Below are positions 8,937 to 17,380 of a stretch of 61,898 nucleotides of DNA, in pieces. Under the pieces are notes generated by a model that did not search any database, was not told the DNA's origin, and saw only the letters and a program-made list of their open reading frames with translations. The position numbers and the translations under genes were made by a program. Origin of the DNA: Herbiconiux ginsengi (GTDB lineage: Bacteria; Actinomycetota; Actinomycetes; Actinomycetales; Microbacteriaceae); NCBI RefSeq assembly GCF_900107435.1, contig NZ_FNPZ01000010.1, forward strand, positions 1-61,898, read 5' to 3'. Every line of letters starts with the position of its first letter. Within the stretch, counting starts at the first letter, position 1.

Positions 8937-9605
8937 TCAGGTGCCGGTTTCGTGGTGGGGGTCGCCGACCTTCTTGGACTCGCTTGAGCCTCGTTCGCGG
9001 AGATAGATGGAGAGTGCGGCCATGCTGCCGACGGCGAGGAACTCAGATTGCCAGTTCTGCAGGGTGCGGTTCCAGAAGTCGGCCGAGGTCACGTAGCCGA
9101 GCCAATCGACCGGGGCCTGGAGATTGTTGAGCTGCTCTTCGTTGTAGGCGATTGTTCCGGTCACGGACTGCGCCGCCCAGGAGAGCAAGAAGATGGTTCC
9201 CATCACGATCAGTAAGGAATGAGAGAACAGCACCCGCCGCAGCCCGTCGGCGCTGGCCCAGCGCGGCGATCCGGGTTCGGCGAAGCGGCCGACCTTCTGC
9301 TCCTGGTCCGACTCCAGTCCTTCTTTGCCGGGCTGTTTCGATTCCGGGGAGCCTCGTTGGATCAGCCAGACCGTGGCAGCGATGTAGAGGAAGAATTGCA
9401 GGTATTCTGACTGCCAGTTCTCGGCGACGTCCACGGCAAAGTCCGATGACGTGACGAACCGCCAGTAGCCGACTTCTTTGAGGCCATCGGCGATTTGGGT
9501 GTCGTTGTACGCGACGAGGCCAGCGAAAGACTGTCCGAGCAGCGCGGCCACAAAGATGACCAGGAAGAACAAGGTCAGGCTGTTATCGCGGAGGAATCTG
9601 CGCAC
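8937..9605 (-). CDS. DUF6766-like membrane protein with internal duplication
   Basis: A 222-aa membrane protein made of two similar halves. Each half has a hydrophobic segment, an AYN motif (AYNDTQ; AYNEEQ), a W..F.TSxDF strip, ENWQSEYL or QNWQSEFL, another hydrophobic segment and RGSxESK. The halves are joined by a charged linker. Start is GTG 9605, four bases after the stop of the 27-aa gene at 9610-9693 with GGCGGTGAG as ribosome site. Function unknown; third gene of an operon with a lipoprotein and a micro-protein. Confidence 0.75.
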   Translation of the reverse strand: MRRFLRDNSLTLFFLVIFVAALLGQSFAGLVAYNDTQIADGLKEVGYWRFVTSSDFAVDVAENWQSEYLQFFLYIAATVWLIQRGSPESKQPGKEGLESDQEQKVGRFAEPGSPRWASADGLRRVLFSHSLLIVMGTIFLLSWAAQSVTGTIAYNEEQLNNLQAPVDWLGYVTSADFWNRTLQNWQSEFLAVGSMAALSIYLRERGSSESKKVGDPHHETGT

Positions 9606-9609
9606 GCGC

Positions 9610-9693
9610 TCACCGCCCTATCAGACCGATGACGAAGAACGTCACCAGACCGGCGACGATGACGACGAGATACGAGGTGAAGACGGTTCGCAT
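9610..9693 (-). CDS. 27-aa single-span membrane micro-protein
   Basis: An ATG-to-TGA frame of 28 codons lies exactly between the lipoprotein stop and the DUF6766 start. It encodes a short N-terminus (MRTVFTSYL) and one hydrophobic helix ending in IGLIGR. The tight spacing on both sides (one base and four bases) supports translation as part of the operon. Confidence 0.6.
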   Translation of the reverse strand: MRTVFTSYLVVIVAGLVTFFVIGLIGR

Positions 9694-9694
9694 C

Positions 9695-10141
9695 TCAGCG
9701 TCCGTCCAATAGGCAGTCGAAGGGCCCCTCCGCCATAGGTGTGCAACCCGCCGCCCGGATGAGCCAACCGTCGTCGCCGGGGGTGAGGAAGACCGCGGTC
9801 TCGCCGGTCTCGACGAATGCAGCGCGACTATAGACCTCGCCAGACGAGGCGGGCGCTTCAGTCTCGATGTTCAGAGCGAGCACGCCCTCCGCGCACCCCG
9901 CATCTGTCTCGTTTTCCACGGTCTCACGCGCAGAATCGTTCAGCTGCTGGCACGCGGTCGCGCCGTCCCCATCCGCGATCGCGGTCAGAAACGTCTCGGT
10001 GACCCGTTGGGCCGCCGCTCCGTCGGGCGCGAGTGAAGCGCAGCCAGACAGAACAAGTGCCGAGCCGACGAGCGACGTGAGCAGCACCACCCCACGGGCT
10101 GACTTGTTCGGCGTAGTCGCGGAGGCGGGGTTAGTGCTCAT
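9695..10141 (-). CDS. Hypothetical lipoprotein
   Basis: A 148-aa protein with a lipoprotein signal ending in LSGC, followed by a domain with repeated Cys (ATACQQL, DAGCAEG, AAGCTPM, FDCLL) that may form two disulfides. It resembles small actinobacterial secreted proteins with an NTF2-like fold (TETFLTAIADGDGATACQQL), but function is unknown. First gene of a three-gene minus-strand operon. Confidence 0.7.
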   Translation of the reverse strand: MSTNPASATTPNKSARGVVLLTSLVGSALVLSGCASLAPDGAAAQRVTETFLTAIADGDGATACQQLNDSARETVENETDAGCAEGVLALNIETEAPASSGEVYSRAAFVETGETAVFLTPGDDGWLIRAAGCTPMAEGPFDCLLDGR

Positions 10142-10552
10142 GGTGCTCGCGACCTTACTCCCCGCTTGAGCGGAGGGCGGATGTCATTTCGACTTGCCAG
10201 CGAGCTGCCCCCAGAACGGCGGCCCGCGACCAAGATCGTTAGGGTTACGAAACGACGCCTGCACAGCAACGGACCGCATTGGTGTTGCGGCCACTACCCG
10301 AAACCTAAGGGCTTTTCCATCGTCTGGGTGGGTGGACCCGTGTTCGCTAGCGCGCCCACGCTGCCGGGAAGATGGGTACTTAATCCGCTTGCAACGACCA
10401 GGAGAACAAGCGTGGTTCCGCCAACGACCCAGAGTCCCTGTGTCGGGTCCGGCTCGAGACTGGAGCCATCTTCTCGATGTGCTTCCCTTGTTGTGTTGCG
10501 GTCGAGCGGGGGCGCCTCCGAGGAGACACCCCCGTGGATGTGTGTTGGACCG
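10142..10552. other. Intergenic stretch without convincing genes
   Basis: About 410 bases lie between the divergent lipoprotein gene and the small basic protein gene. A minus-strand frame in it has a hydrophobic run (LWVVGGTTLVLLVVASGL), but it lacks a start codon with a ribosome site and its N-terminus antisenses the basic-protein gene, so I do not call it. I see no clear tRNA, terminator or promoter. Confidence 0.4.
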
Positions 10553-10687
10553 TTACCGGGCTGCTTTACGCGGTTTGACGAATGCCATGCGTTCGTGCGC
10601 CTGGTCTCGCTTGGCTTCTCGTCTCTCTTTGAGAGTGAGCTTCGGTTCCTTTTTCGCATTGCCGCGACGAGGTTCTTTCCCCGACAT
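10553..10687 (-). CDS. Small basic protein (KEPKLTLKERR type)
   Basis: A 44-aa lysine/arginine-rich protein (SGKEPRRGNAKKEPKLTLKERR...) of a kind found in actinobacterial genomes, with unknown role. ATG at 10687 gives the compact form; GTG at 10696 would add three residues. AGAAGGGAAG is close upstream. Confidence 0.5.
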   Translation of the reverse strand: MSGKEPRRGNAKKEPKLTLKERREAKRDQAHERMAFVKPRKAAR

Positions 10688-10832
10688 TTCGATCACGCTT
10701 CCCTTCTTGAGCTGGCGTGGTCTGATGACCATAGCCCATTGCCGCAGGGAAAGCACCTTTACGCTGATCAGCAAAAACGCTGTGAGAAGATCTTCGCCCT
10801 GATGGCTGACGCGCGGTCGCGAGTTGACGCCG

Positions 10833-11252
10833 TTAGGGCTTCCACACCATGAGGATGACAACGGCGATGAGGCACAGGGTCGCGATGCCGGAGCTTGCTG
10901 CAGCGCGCGCGTATGCCGAGGAGTAAGGCTGTCGGCCGGAGTGCTGGAAGGCGGGCACTGTGACGATGAGGGTGGCCAGTAGCGCGACGGCGTAAAGGAT
11001 CAGGGACGCGAGTACCCAGGGGGTGGTGATGTTCAGGTTGTACTTGGGGTCGGCCATGCCCATGACACCGAATCCGGTGATCACGATGATCAGCGACAGG
11101 TAGCTGAGAAGACGGATGCTTTTCGCTGACCCCATCGCGCGTTGGGTGTCGCCGGTGCGGAGGGAGCGGAGCGCTGCCATCGGCATGATGGCGATGGGGC
11201 CGACGATGAACACAGCCGAAACGACGTGCAGGATGCTGAAGAGAGTTTCCAT
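10833..11252 (-). CDS. DUF2269-like integral membrane protein
   Basis: A 139-aa four-span membrane protein (hydrophobic near residues 5-25, 50-70, 80-100 and 120-137), resembling the DUF2269 family. ATG at 11252 is preferred because AAGGAAA lies 7-8 nt upstream and the first helix starts directly after it. It is the last gene of the minus-strand operon with the ABC permease and ATPase, 34 bases downstream of the ATPase. Confidence 0.75.
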   Translation of the reverse strand: METLFSILHVVSAVFIVGPIAIMPMAALRSLRTGDTQRAMGSAKSIRLLSYLSLIIVITGFGVMGMADPKYNLNITTPWVLASLILYAVALLATLIVTVPAFQHSGRQPYSSAYARAAASSGIATLCLIAVVILMVWKP

Positions 11253-11286
11253 GATGGGGGTTTCCTTACGGCGGTTGGTCGGTCGG

Positions 11287-11979
11287 TTACGCGGTGGCGA
11301 CGGTGTCGACGAGTCGGCCGTCGACGAGGTGGACGACTCCGTGCATGCGGGGGAGGTGGACGAGGTCGTGGGTGACGAGGAGGGTTGACGTGTTGAGCTC
11401 ATCGGTGAGTCGCAGGATCAGGTCGATGATGCTTGCGCCTCGTTCCTGGTCGAGGGCGCTGGTGGGTTCATCGATGAGGAGCACGCTGGGGTCGTTCATC
11501 AGGGCGCGGGCAATGTTGATCCGTTGACGCTGACCACCGGAGAGCTGATGCGGTCTCTTATCGCTGTGTGCTGTGAGACGGACAGCGTCCAAGAGCACGT
11601 CTGCCCGTGCCAAAGCATCGGCACGGTGGCGGCGACTGTGCTGTGCACCGAGCTCGTTCATGACGGTCAGTTGTTCACGGGCGGTGAGGGAGGGGATCAG
11701 GTTGGACTGCTGGAATACGATTCCGATCTTGTTCCGGCGGAGCTCGGTCGCTTCGCCGGGGTTGAGGCGGGTGGCGTCGATGTCGTCGATGAGAACCTGC
11801 CCGGCGTCCGGGTGGATCAAGGTCGCGGCGACGGCGAGGAGGCTGGATTTGCCGGACCCGCTGGGCCCGGTGATGCCGGTGACTGTTCCCGGGTGGGCGG
11901 TGAGGGAGACGTTGTCGACGGCGGTGACGCGGGTGTCGCCATCGGGGAAGCTGAGGGTGATGTTGTTCAGGCGGATCAT
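11287..11979 (-). CDS. ABC transporter ATP-binding protein, MacB/LolD type
   Basis: This 230-aa ATPase has Walker A (GPSGSGKSS), Q-loop (FQQSN), signature (LSGGQRQR), Walker B (VLLIDEPTSALD) and H-loop (LLVTHD). It pairs with the FtsX-like permease whose TGA overlaps its ATG (ATGA). Such pairs extrude peptides, antibiotics or lipoproteins, or act as mechanotransmitters. The adjacent, divergent two-component system suggests induction by an envelope or antibiotic signal. Confidence 0.92.
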   Translation of the reverse strand: MIRLNNITLSFPDGDTRVTAVDNVSLTAHPGTVTGITGPSGSGKSSLLAVAATLIHPDAGQVLIDDIDATRLNPGEATELRRNKIGIVFQQSNLIPSLTAREQLTVMNELGAQHSRRHRADALARADVLLDAVRLTAHSDKRPHQLSGGQRQRINIARALMNDPSVLLIDEPTSALDQERGASIIDLILRLTDELNTSTLLVTHDLVHLPRMHGVVHLVDGRLVDTVATA

Positions 11980-13046
11980 CGGTTGCTCCCAAGGGCGGTG
12001 AGGGGGTCGGCGGAGGTGACGGAACGGAGCGCGAACGCGGCCCCGGCGAGGCCGAGGACGATCATGATCGCCCCGGGAAGAAGGGTGGTGATCGGGCTGA
12101 GCAGGAACGGCAGTGCGGTGCCGGCGAGGGCGCCGAACACGGTCACGAGCCCCAGGCCGATACCGATTCCCAGCAGCAGCACGATCAGTGCCTGACCCAG
12201 AGCATCACGGACAAGAGAGCGGGTGCTGGCGCCGAGAGCCTTGAGGACGGCGACGTCGCCCTTGCGTTGCATGGTCCAGACGGTGAAGAACGCGCCGATC
12301 ACCAGCCCCGAGATGCCGAACAGCATGACGACCATGAGCAGCAGCGACCCGATCTCGGAACGGAACGCGCTGAGTGCCATCAGCGTCCCGAGAGTGGTCT
12401 CGGACACGGTGGTGTTCGCGGTGTCGGCGGCATCCCAGTCCGGGCTGCCGGTGACGGCGAGAACGGTGGCGTAGGCGTCGGGGTTGCCGGTCGCGGCGGA
12501 GTACGCCTGCCAGTCGTGGAGGGTCATTTCCACGACGGGGGTGTGGCTGTACCACCCGTCACCACCGATCGTTTCGACGGTGTAGGTGGTGCCGGCGATG
12601 GTGACGTCATCTCCGGTGGTCACGTCGAGGGCTTTGGCGGCGGGATCGGACAGGCCAAGTCGTCCATCGCCTGTGGGGGCGGTGGCGTCGAAGCCCGGCT
12701 CCGCCCCGAACACGGCGATCGCGGCGCGGATGTCGCCTGCTTCCCCGCGGGTCTGGCTGATCCCCACCGGTTCGGCCGCGGTGACGCCGGTGGTGGCCGC
12801 CCAGTCGGTTGCTTGCTGTTTTGTGATGGTGGAGTCCGAGAAGCTGGCACCGGTGTCGCCCGCTGTGGGGGCGGAAAAGACAACCCGGTCGCCTGGGAGT
12901 GAGAGGACGGCGGAGATGTTCTGGGTGGCGAGACCTCCGGTGAGGCCGCTGAGGAATCCCACGAGGATGGTGATGAGGGCGACGACGGAGCCGATGAGGA
13001 TGAACCGGCCGCGGGCGAAGCGGAGATCGCGTAACGCGACGAACAT
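11976..13046 (-). CDS. FtsX/MacB-like ABC transporter permease
   Basis: A 356-aa permease with an N-terminal membrane helix (about 15-38), a large extracytoplasmic domain (about 40-235) and three C-terminal helices with the FtsX-type KALGASTRSLV cytoplasmic loop. ATG at 13046 is preceded by AGGAAAGG; the longer upstream frame lacks a plausible signal and runs into the divergent promoter. First gene of the ABC operon. Confidence 0.9.
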   Translation of the reverse strand: MFVALRDLRFARGRFILIGSVVALITILVGFLSGLTGGLATQNISAVLSLPGDRVVFSAPTAGDTGASFSDSTITKQQATDWAATTGVTAAEPVGISQTRGEAGDIRAAIAVFGAEPGFDATAPTGDGRLGLSDPAAKALDVTTGDDVTIAGTTYTVETIGGDGWYSHTPVVEMTLHDWQAYSAATGNPDAYATVLAVTGSPDWDAADTANTTVSETTLGTLMALSAFRSEIGSLLLMVVMLFGISGLVIGAFFTVWTMQRKGDVAVLKALGASTRSLVRDALGQALIVLLLGIGIGLGLVTVFGALAGTALPFLLSPITTLLPGAIMIVLGLAGAAFALRSVTSADPLTALGSNR

Positions 13047-13210
13047 GATGTGTGCCTTTCCTGCCACCGATGCGGCGACCACTCCACTCTCGCTCTCCGT
13101 CGCCGCCGGGTCATCGGTCGTGCGGACAGCGTTCCGTGCCCGGAGTGTGGAGCCGCGAGTCGTCCTTTTGGACGATGACCGGCCACCGCGTGGCGCGTAG
13201 AGTTCAGCCC

Positions 13211-14395
13211 ATGGCGCACACCGCATTGACCCCTGTTTTCGTGGGTCTGCGCACCGGCCTCCACGTCCTGTTCGGCGCCCTCACCGTGCTGGTCATCGCC
13301 CGCGCGATCCTCGCCCCCACCGACACAAGCATCACCGTAATCGTGGTGGCAGTGATCCTCGGGGTCACGTATGCGCTCGGCGCTGCCCTGACCCGCCCGG
13401 CGCGGGTGAGGGGTGTGCTGCGGTTGGGCTGGTTGGCGGCCCTGACTGTGGAATGGGTCGTCCTGCTGTGGCTGAGCCCGGATGCCGCCTACCTGGTGTT
13501 CCCGCTGTTCTTCCTCTACCTTCATCTCCTCGGCCGCTGGTGGGGGGCGGCTGCGATCCTGGTATCTACGATCATCGCGATCTGCGCCCTCGGCATCCAC
13601 AGCGGCTGGACCGTCGGCGGTGTCGTCGGCCCTCTCGTCGGTGCCGGTGTCGCGCTCCTGATCGGGCTCGGCTATCAAGCTCTCGCCCGCGAAGCCGAAC
13701 AGCGTGAAACGCTCGTCACAGAGCTTCTCGCCACCCAGGGGCGACTCGCGGCGACCGAGCACGAATCGGGGGTTCTCGCCGAACGGGCCCGGCTCGCCCG
13801 AGAGATCCACGACACCCTCGCTCAGGGTCTCTCGAGCATCCAAATGCTGCTGCACGCCGCCGAACGCGCCGACCCCGGCCGGCCCGGCATCGAGCACATC
13901 CGCCTCGCCCGCGAAACCGCTGCCGCGAACCTCGTCGAAGCGCGCCGCTTCATCCGCGAGCTGACCCCACCCCAGCTGGATGATCAGACCCTCGGCGGGG
14001 CACTCCGTCGGCTGGCGCGCACCCAGTGGGCGGCCCAGGGACTCGACGTGCAGGTGCGGGTCTCCGACACCATCACCCTCCCGATGCACCTGCAGACGGC
14101 ACTTCTGCGCATCGCGCAAGGAGCGATCGCGAACGTCATCCAGCACGCCCACGCCAGCACCGCGACCATCACCATCGCCACCGACCAGGACCAGCTCCGC
14201 TTCACGGTCTCCGACAACGGAACCGGCTTCGACCCCCACCGAGCGGTGAGAGAACTCGCGGAGAAGTCGGACTCGTTCGGGCTCCGGGCCACGTCGGAGC
14301 GCGTGCAGCAGCTCGGCGGAACTCTCACCATCGACGCTGCACCAGGACGTGGGACGACCCTGGCCGTCGACCTCCAGCTGACGGAGCATGCATGA
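13211..14395 (+). CDS. NarL-type sensor histidine kinase
   Basis: A 394-aa kinase with five or six N-terminal membrane spans (up to about residue 155), a short coiled linker, a HisKA_3 dimerisation helix with phospho-acceptor His200 (LAREIHDTLAQGLSSIQ), and a C-terminal ATPase domain with N-box (AIANVIQHAHA) and G-box (DNGTGFD). ATG at 13211 is chosen; the longer frame extends into the divergent promoter. It overlaps the response regulator gene (ATGA) and is divergent from the ABC exporter operon it probably regulates. Confidence 0.9.
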   Translation: MAHTALTPVFVGLRTGLHVLFGALTVLVIARAILAPTDTSITVIVVAVILGVTYALGAALTRPARVRGVLRLGWLAALTVEWVVLLWLSPDAAYLVFPLFFLYLHLLGRWWGAAAILVSTIIAICALGIHSGWTVGGVVGPLVGAGVALLIGLGYQALAREAEQRETLVTELLATQGRLAATEHESGVLAERARLAREIHDTLAQGLSSIQMLLHAAERADPGRPGIEHIRLARETAAANLVEARRFIRELTPPQLDDQTLGGALRRLARTQWAAQGLDVQVRVSDTITLPMHLQTALLRIAQGAIANVIQHAHASTATITIATDQDQLRFTVSDNGTGFDPHRAVRELAEKSDSFGLRATSERVQQLGGTLTIDAAPGRGTTLAVDLQLTEHA

Positions 14396-15018
14396 TCCGA
14401 CTCGTGATCGCGGACGATCACCCCATCGTCCGCGCCGGCCTCACCGCCCTGTTCAGCCTCGAGGACGACTTCGAGGTCGTCGCCGAAGCCGGCACCCCGG
14501 ATGAGGCGGTCGCCTTGGCGGAACGCGAGAACCCCGACGTCGTGCTGATGGACCTGCAATTCGGGTCCCAGCAGGAAGCAACCGGAGCGGACGCGACTCG
14601 CCGAATCCGCGCGCTCGAAGCACCCCCGTACGTTCTCGTGCTGACGAACTACGACTCCGATGCCGACATTCTCAGCGCCGTCGAAGCGGGCGCCAGCGGT
14701 TACCTCCTCAAAGACGCCCCACCCCACGAACTCATCGCCGCCGTCCGAGCCGCCGCCGCCGGCGAGAGCGCCCTCGCCCCCGTCATCGCCTCCCGGCTCC
14801 TGAACCGGATGCGCGCACCGAAGATCAGTCTCAGTGGCCGCGAGATCCAAGTCCTCGAACTCGTCGCAGCAGGCCGATCAAACACCGAGGTCGCCGAAGA
14901 ACTCTTCGTCAGTGAAACAACTGTGAAATCCCATCTCGCGCACATCTTCTCCAAACTCAACGTCACTTCCCGCACTGCTGCCGTCTCCGCCGCCCGCCGG
15001 CAAGGAATCCTCCGCTGA
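14392..15018 (+). CDS. NarL/LuxR-type response regulator
   Basis: A 208-aa response regulator: receiver domain with acidic pocket (ADDH) and phospho-acceptor Asp54 (VLMDLQF), then a LuxR-type helix-turn-helix (LSGREIQVLELVAAG...ELFVSETTVKSHLAHIFSKL). It is translationally coupled to the kinase and followed by a strong hairpin terminator at 15177-15216. Confidence 0.93.
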   Translation: MIRLVIADDHPIVRAGLTALFSLEDDFEVVAEAGTPDEAVALAERENPDVVLMDLQFGSQQEATGADATRRIRALEAPPYVLVLTNYDSDADILSAVEAGASGYLLKDAPPHELIAAVRAAAAGESALAPVIASRLLNRMRAPKISLSGREIQVLELVAAGRSNTEVAEELFVSETTVKSHLAHIFSKLNVTSRTAAVSAARRQGILR

Positions 15019-15176
15019 CGACCGGACAGCAGACACCATAGGGACTGTGTCCTCTCAGGTCGGCGGCGTAGGGTGTGTCCTGCACAACGGCGTGCGTCGA
15101 TCCGCTTCCATTCGTGATTCGCTCCGGGTGACTAGCGCAGGACAGTGATCCCACCGGATCTGCCGTACCTCGGATC

Positions 15177-15216
15177 GCCGGGCGATCCCCATCTCACCAG
15201 GTGGGGATCGCCCGGC
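15177..15216 (+). terminator. Hairpin after the two-component operon
   Basis: GCCGGGCGATCCCCA (15177-15191) and TGGGGATCGCCCGGC (15202-15216) are perfect 15-bp arms around a 10-nt loop. There is no long T-tract, so it may act as a bidirectional terminator between the convergent response regulator and DUF488 genes. Confidence 0.6.
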
Positions 15217-15265
15217 ATCGTCTCGGTCCTCGCCTGATGGGGTCGCGGGTATGCCGAGACCTCCG

Positions 15266-15808
15266 CTACGCGTTCGCGGGCTCTTCTGGCGGGTACCACA
15301 GGCGGTGACCCTGTGTGCGGGCGAACTCGGTCATCCGGTGCGGTTTTGTCTCCGAGACACTCATGATGTCTTCGACGTCGATGTGACGGACGAGGAGGGC
15401 GTCGCCGATGAGTGAGCGGTGGCAGCGCCACGGTACGGCTTCCGCGCACATGATGACGACGCGCTGCGACGCTGCACTGCGGAGGAGGGTGTCGATTCCG
15501 TGCTCGAACTCGGGTGTCTGCATGTAGTCGGCGTAGTTCCGGAAGCTGGCGTTCCGCCACGCGCCGTTGATCGAGTTCGTGCCGGCTGTGCTGTGGCGGA
15601 GACCGCCGAGCTCGGCGAGACGTTGATATCCGATGTCCGCACCCATGAGACTGTCGGCGAGTTCGTGTTCACCGAATTGCGGGTTGTGTCGGGACCCGGG
15701 GACGGTCCGAACGTCGAGGACGCGCTCGATTCGGTTCCTTTGTAGCATCTGGACGAATTCCTCGATCGGGTGCGTCGAGTGACCGATCGTGAAGACCGGA
15801 TCGGTCAT
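15266..15808 (-). CDS. DUF488-family protein
   Basis: A 180-aa protein with the DUF488 hallmarks: TIGHSTHPIEEF at the start, DVRTVPGSRHNPQF, and VIMCAEAVPWRCHRSL with a cysteine pair. Its function is not established. ATG at 15808 overlaps the TGA of the zinc-ribbon gene (ATGA), so this start is preferred over the ATG at 15847. Third gene of a coupled minus-strand operon. Confidence 0.88.
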   Translation of the reverse strand: MTDPVFTIGHSTHPIEEFVQMLQRNRIERVLDVRTVPGSRHNPQFGEHELADSLMGADIGYQRLAELGGLRHSTAGTNSINGAWRNASFRNYADYMQTPEFEHGIDTLLRSAASQRVVIMCAEAVPWRCHRSLIGDALLVRHIDVEDIMSVSETKPHRMTEFARTQGHRLWYPPEEPANA

Positions 15809-15957
15809 GCCCGTCTGCGTTCGAGGCGGGTCCCGCATCTCCAGCACGCCATCTTCGATGAGTCTTCAGTGAGGGCGCCGCAGCCTTCGCACAGCCATTC
15901 CAGCCAGCACGCCAGATCACCCCCGTCTGGCTCGTCGCACGCAGTTGGATCGGTCAC
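15805..15957 (-). CDS. 50-aa zinc-ribbon-like protein
   Basis: A short frame from GTG 15957, overlapping the upstream gene's TGA, to a TGA overlapping the DUF488 start. It contains two CxxC pairs (CEGC and CWRC) 18 residues apart, a rubredoxin/zinc-ribbon arrangement. The double overlap is strong evidence for translation. Function unknown. Confidence 0.65.
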   Translation of the reverse strand: MTDPTACDEPDGGDLACWLEWLCEGCGALTEDSSKMACWRCGTRLERRRA

Positions 15958-16799
15958 GGCAGTCGTCCGTCGTCGGGTGCGCACCATTGCCCACCGTTCC
16001 GTGTCAGCGGCGTGACGTCGATGACGACGGCGCTGTTGCCGGTGGGAATGGCGCCCAGGATACGCGCCTGCTCCACGTCACTCTGATCCACCTCGATTCC
16101 TTCGTCGCGGAGACCCACCACACCCAGGGTCACCAGGACCAGGGGGAGAGCAAGGTCGCAGTACTGAGCGAGAGCGGAGTCAAGCCCGTCGCGGGTCACC
16201 GCATGGATGTAGCCCTCGTCGGCGAGAGATTTTCCGCGCGTGGAGGCCTCGTAAGTTCCGAATCCTTGCGATGCTTCCCAGTCATCGGCGATCGCGATGT
16301 GAAAAATCCGCGATCCGGACGGCGCATCGCCTCCGCTTGGGGTGTCGATGCTGACACGAGTCATGGGGCTGGTCTCTGCATACGGTCGGGGGATCGAATC
16401 GATCCGCCGGAGCTGCTCGGCCCTCCCGCGTTCGGCGGTGAGCGCGGCGAGCAACGTCACGGTCGTGTTCACCTGAGATTGCAGGGACAGCCAAAGAGTT
16501 CTCGCCTCGGCGAACCGTTCAGCTCGCACCTCGTCGAGGAAGTCCTTCGGAAAGGTGGAGACCAGGACGGCTTCGACGCCGATCGCGACCAACAATCGGG
16601 CGAGGGTGTAGTCGAGGAGAAAGTGGTTTCGGTCCCACCGTTGCTCTGACGCGGCGCGGGCAGCCTCGTACTCGAATCGCCATTCGACCACGTCGGCCTC
16701 GCGAGCGACCAAGAGCATCGTCTTGGTGACCATGAAGTCCTGCACGACCTCGATGTCGTCACTGTCTAGCGGCGCCAGATGCGCAGGAGCAATCGCCAT
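15954..16799 (-). CDS. Protein with C-terminal DUF952-like domain
   Basis: A 281-aa protein. Residues from about 160 (RIFHIAIADDWEASQGFGTY...SLADEGYIHAVT) match the DUF952 fold, which resembles ADP-ribosyltransferases but has no proven activity. The N-terminal 150 residues are helical, unknown, and not usual for DUF952 proteins, which are normally about 110 aa. ATG at 16799 is chosen over 16853, which lies inside the divergent MarR promoter. First gene of the DUF952/zinc-ribbon/DUF488 operon. Confidence 0.7.
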   Translation of the reverse strand: MAIAPAHLAPLDSDDIEVVQDFMVTKTMLLVAREADVVEWRFEYEAARAASEQRWDRNHFLLDYTLARLLVAIGVEAVLVSTFPKDFLDEVRAERFAEARTLWLSLQSQVNTTVTLLAALTAERGRAEQLRRIDSIPRPYAETSPMTRVSIDTPSGGDAPSGSRIFHIAIADDWEASQGFGTYEASTRGKSLADEGYIHAVTRDGLDSALAQYCDLALPLVLVTLGVVGLRDEGIEVDQSDVEQARILGAIPTGNSAVVIDVTPLTRNGGQWCAPDDGRLP

Positions 16800-16837
16800 C
16801 GTTCTCACTCGCTTCTTCAATCCGACGTGAACCTGAT

Positions 16838-16855
16838 ACTTGTACTCTAGCAAGT
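16838..16855. promoter_or_regulatory. Candidate MarR operator
   Basis: ACTTG (16838-16842) and CAAGT (16851-16855) are inverted around 8 bases in the divergent region 16800-16875 between the DUF952 operon and the MarR gene. The position suits autoregulation, but the arms are short. Confidence 0.3.
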
Positions 16856-16875
16856 GTTGCTGCTATACAACTAGT

Positions 16876-17376
16876 ATGAACAGCCTGGCCCAGGAGACTC
16901 CGTTGCAGCCTAGCTATCCCGTCGATGAGGAGACGGTGGAGGCCGCATTTCTGGCCTCGAAAGCACTGCTCGGGGTTGTTGCCCGATCGATCGCTCCCAC
17001 GTTGGACAACATCACTTTGCCGCAGTTCCGGGTGCTCGTCGTCCTGCGATCGACCGGACCGATGAAGATGAGCGCGCTGGCGGAATGGATTGCTGTTCAG
17101 CCATCCACGTTCAGCCGGACGGTGGACCGCCTCGTCACAAAGGGGTGGGTGACTCGTCAGCCCAACAAAGACAGCCGCCGCGAGATCCTCGTCACCGCCA
17201 CCCCGCACGGTGCCGAGCTCGTCGACGCGGTGGCCGAGCGTCGACGGAAAGAACTGCGCCACATCCTGGCCACGTTGACTCCTGCCGATCAGGCTCAGGT
17301 GACGTTGATTTTGAGCAGATTCGCTGACGCCGCAGGAGAGCCCCGGGCCGACACTCTCCTCACACTCGGAATTTGA
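16876..17376 (+). CDS. MarR-family transcriptional regulator
   Basis: A 166-aa winged-helix regulator with the MarR recognition region (MKMSALAEWIAVQPSTFSRTVDRLVTKG split over about residues 70-97) and wing DSRREILVTAT. ATG at 16876 is used; the upstream in-frame ATG falls in the promoter. It heads a four-gene operon with carbonic anhydrase, nitronate monooxygenase and an SRPBCC protein, which it probably represses until an organic ligand appears. Confidence 0.9.
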   Translation: MNSLAQETPLQPSYPVDEETVEAAFLASKALLGVVARSIAPTLDNITLPQFRVLVVLRSTGPMKMSALAEWIAVQPSTFSRTVDRLVTKGWVTRQPNKDSRREILVTATPHGAELVDAVAERRRKELRHILATLTPADQAQVTLILSRFADAAGEPRADTLLTLGI

Positions 17377-17380
17377 ATCT

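Noticed and set aside
10294-10659. Minus-strand frame with a hydrophobic helix
   Set aside because: No start codon with a ribosome site before the helix and N-terminus antisense to another small gene; not supported.
12620-14389. 589-codon minus-strand open frame
   Set aside because: Antisense to the histidine kinase and permease; low-complexity Arg/Asp/Gly translation typical of high-GC shadow frames.
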